From positions 1-5,504 of the forward strand of contig CAQLOA010000110.1 of the NCBI GenBank assembly GCA_948829205.1: 5,504 nt of DNA. Direction: 5' to 3'. This document shows positions 5,052 to 5,504 of this stretch, piece after piece (position 1 is the first letter of the stretch; every line of letters starts with the position of its first letter). The position numbers were made by a program, and so were the translations under genes. Under the pieces are notes generated by a model. It made no database searches, had not been told where the DNA came from, and was given only the letters and a program-made list of their open reading frames with translations. This DNA comes from an uncultured Eggerthellaceae bacterium (lineage in GTDB: Bacteria; Actinomycetota; Coriobacteriia; Coriobacteriales; Eggerthellaceae).

Positions 5052-5504
5052 TTAGTCTTCAGGATTTTTATTACCATCGTCCGGGGCGCTGTCCGCAGTG
5101 TTCGAACCGCCCTTCTTCGAAATCTCGCGCTTGTAGTCGCCCACGAGGCTCTTCGCGGCATCCAACGAATCACATGCCACGCCGCCTTCGCGAATGCGCG
5201 ACGCGGGCCCAGGCATGACGGCCTGCAGGCTGTCGAGCTGCACGTCGGTGACCTCTTCAAGATTGGAGAAGCTCTTTCCTAGGAAGTCGCCGGGCACGCC
5301 GCGGTATATGGCGACCTTGCCGTCCTGTTCGCCAAGGTATGCGGAGGTGTTCACCCAGAAGCCGAACGCCGCCGCCACGCCGCCGATGATCAGCACCATC
5401 AGCGTGATGATGAGCGCAGCCGTGAACTTGCCACGGCGCACTATCTTGCGGGTCTTCTGCGGACTGTACCCAGTGACGTCGACAACGATCACCGTGACGT
5501 TGTC
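5052..5504 (-). CDS. pstP: PP2C-type Ser/Thr protein phosphatase, C-terminal part (PstP-like), cut by window edge
   Basis: The frame is open to the window edge, so the 5' part is missing; 150 residues are visible. The first visible residues, DNVTVIVVDV, are the last strand of the PP2C/PPM catalytic domain, whose DN aspartate is a metal ligand. A basic juxtamembrane stretch (TRKIVRRGK, 18-26), one transmembrane helix (about 27-48), and an extracytoplasmic segment beginning AYLGEQDGKVAIYRGVPG (55-72) follow, then a hydrophilic Ser/Asp/Asn-rich tail. This is the architecture of actinobacterial PstP, the phosphatase that reverses PASTA-kinase phosphorylation of cell-wall and division proteins. 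A GTG at 5492 could be called as a start but lies inside the catalytic fold and is not real. The gene directly precedes the SEDS-PBP gene, matching pstP-rodA-pbpA order. FHA-protein genes would be expected further upstream, outside the window. Confidence 0.88.
   Translation of the reverse strand, partial: DNVTVIVVDVTGYSPQKTRKIVRRGKFTAALIITLMVLIIGGVAAAFGFWVNTSAYLGEQDGKVAIYRGVPGDFLGKSFSNLEEVTDVQLDSLQAVMPGPASRIREGGVACDSLDAAKSLVGDYKREISKKGGSNTADSAPDDGNKNPED

Noticed and set aside
5052..5492. A complete 146-residue small membrane protein starting at GTG 5492
   Set aside because: The frame continues upstream, and the residues before the GTG complete the DNVTVIVVDV strand of a PP2C domain, so this is the tail of a larger phosphatase.

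Overview
The window is GC-rich and reads as chromosomal DNA of an actinomycete-type bacterium. The best clue is the right half: on the minus strand, the end of a membrane-anchored PP2C phosphatase (PstP type) is followed by a RodA/FtsW-like polymerase joined to a PbpA-like transpeptidase. This is the pstP-rodA-pbpA order of the actinobacterial cell-wall and Ser/Thr-phosphorylation cluster. The fused polymerase/transpeptidase and the zinc-ribbon MscL make me favour the class Coriobacteriia (Eggerthella-like gut lineages), but that placement is inference, not a database result.

Layout from left to right. Positions 1-108 hold two hairpins, one of them directly after the stop of a minus-strand universal stress protein gene (109-588). 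Positions 589-806 are a divergent intergenic region with weak promoter-like sites and a perfect 12-bp palindrome. On the plus strand come an amidohydrolase-2 family metal-dependent hydrolase (807-1604), a 118-bp compound palindrome resembling a REPIN (1617-1734), and mscL carrying a C-terminal zinc ribbon (1744-2220). The stop codon of mscL overlaps, tail to tail, the stop of the 931-residue SEDS-PBP fusion (minus, 2217-5012). The C-terminal part of the PP2C phosphatase (minus, 5052-5504) runs off the right edge.

The right half is one functional unit. The phosphatase would reverse Ser/Thr phosphorylation that controls wall growth, and the fusion would both polymerise glycan strands (SEDS half) and cross-link them (class B PBP half) in one polypeptide. 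MscL is an envelope-tension release valve and the stress protein a nucleotide-binding cytosolic factor; neither has a proven link to the wall genes. The amidohydrolase substrate cannot be read from sequence.

The most interesting items are the SEDS-PBP fusion with what looks like a fossil ATGA stop/start junction at its seam, the REPIN-like element abutting the mscL ribosome-binding site, and the zinc-ribbon tail on MscL. I found no CRISPR array, tRNA, rRNA, transposase or phage gene, and no convincing wholly new system.
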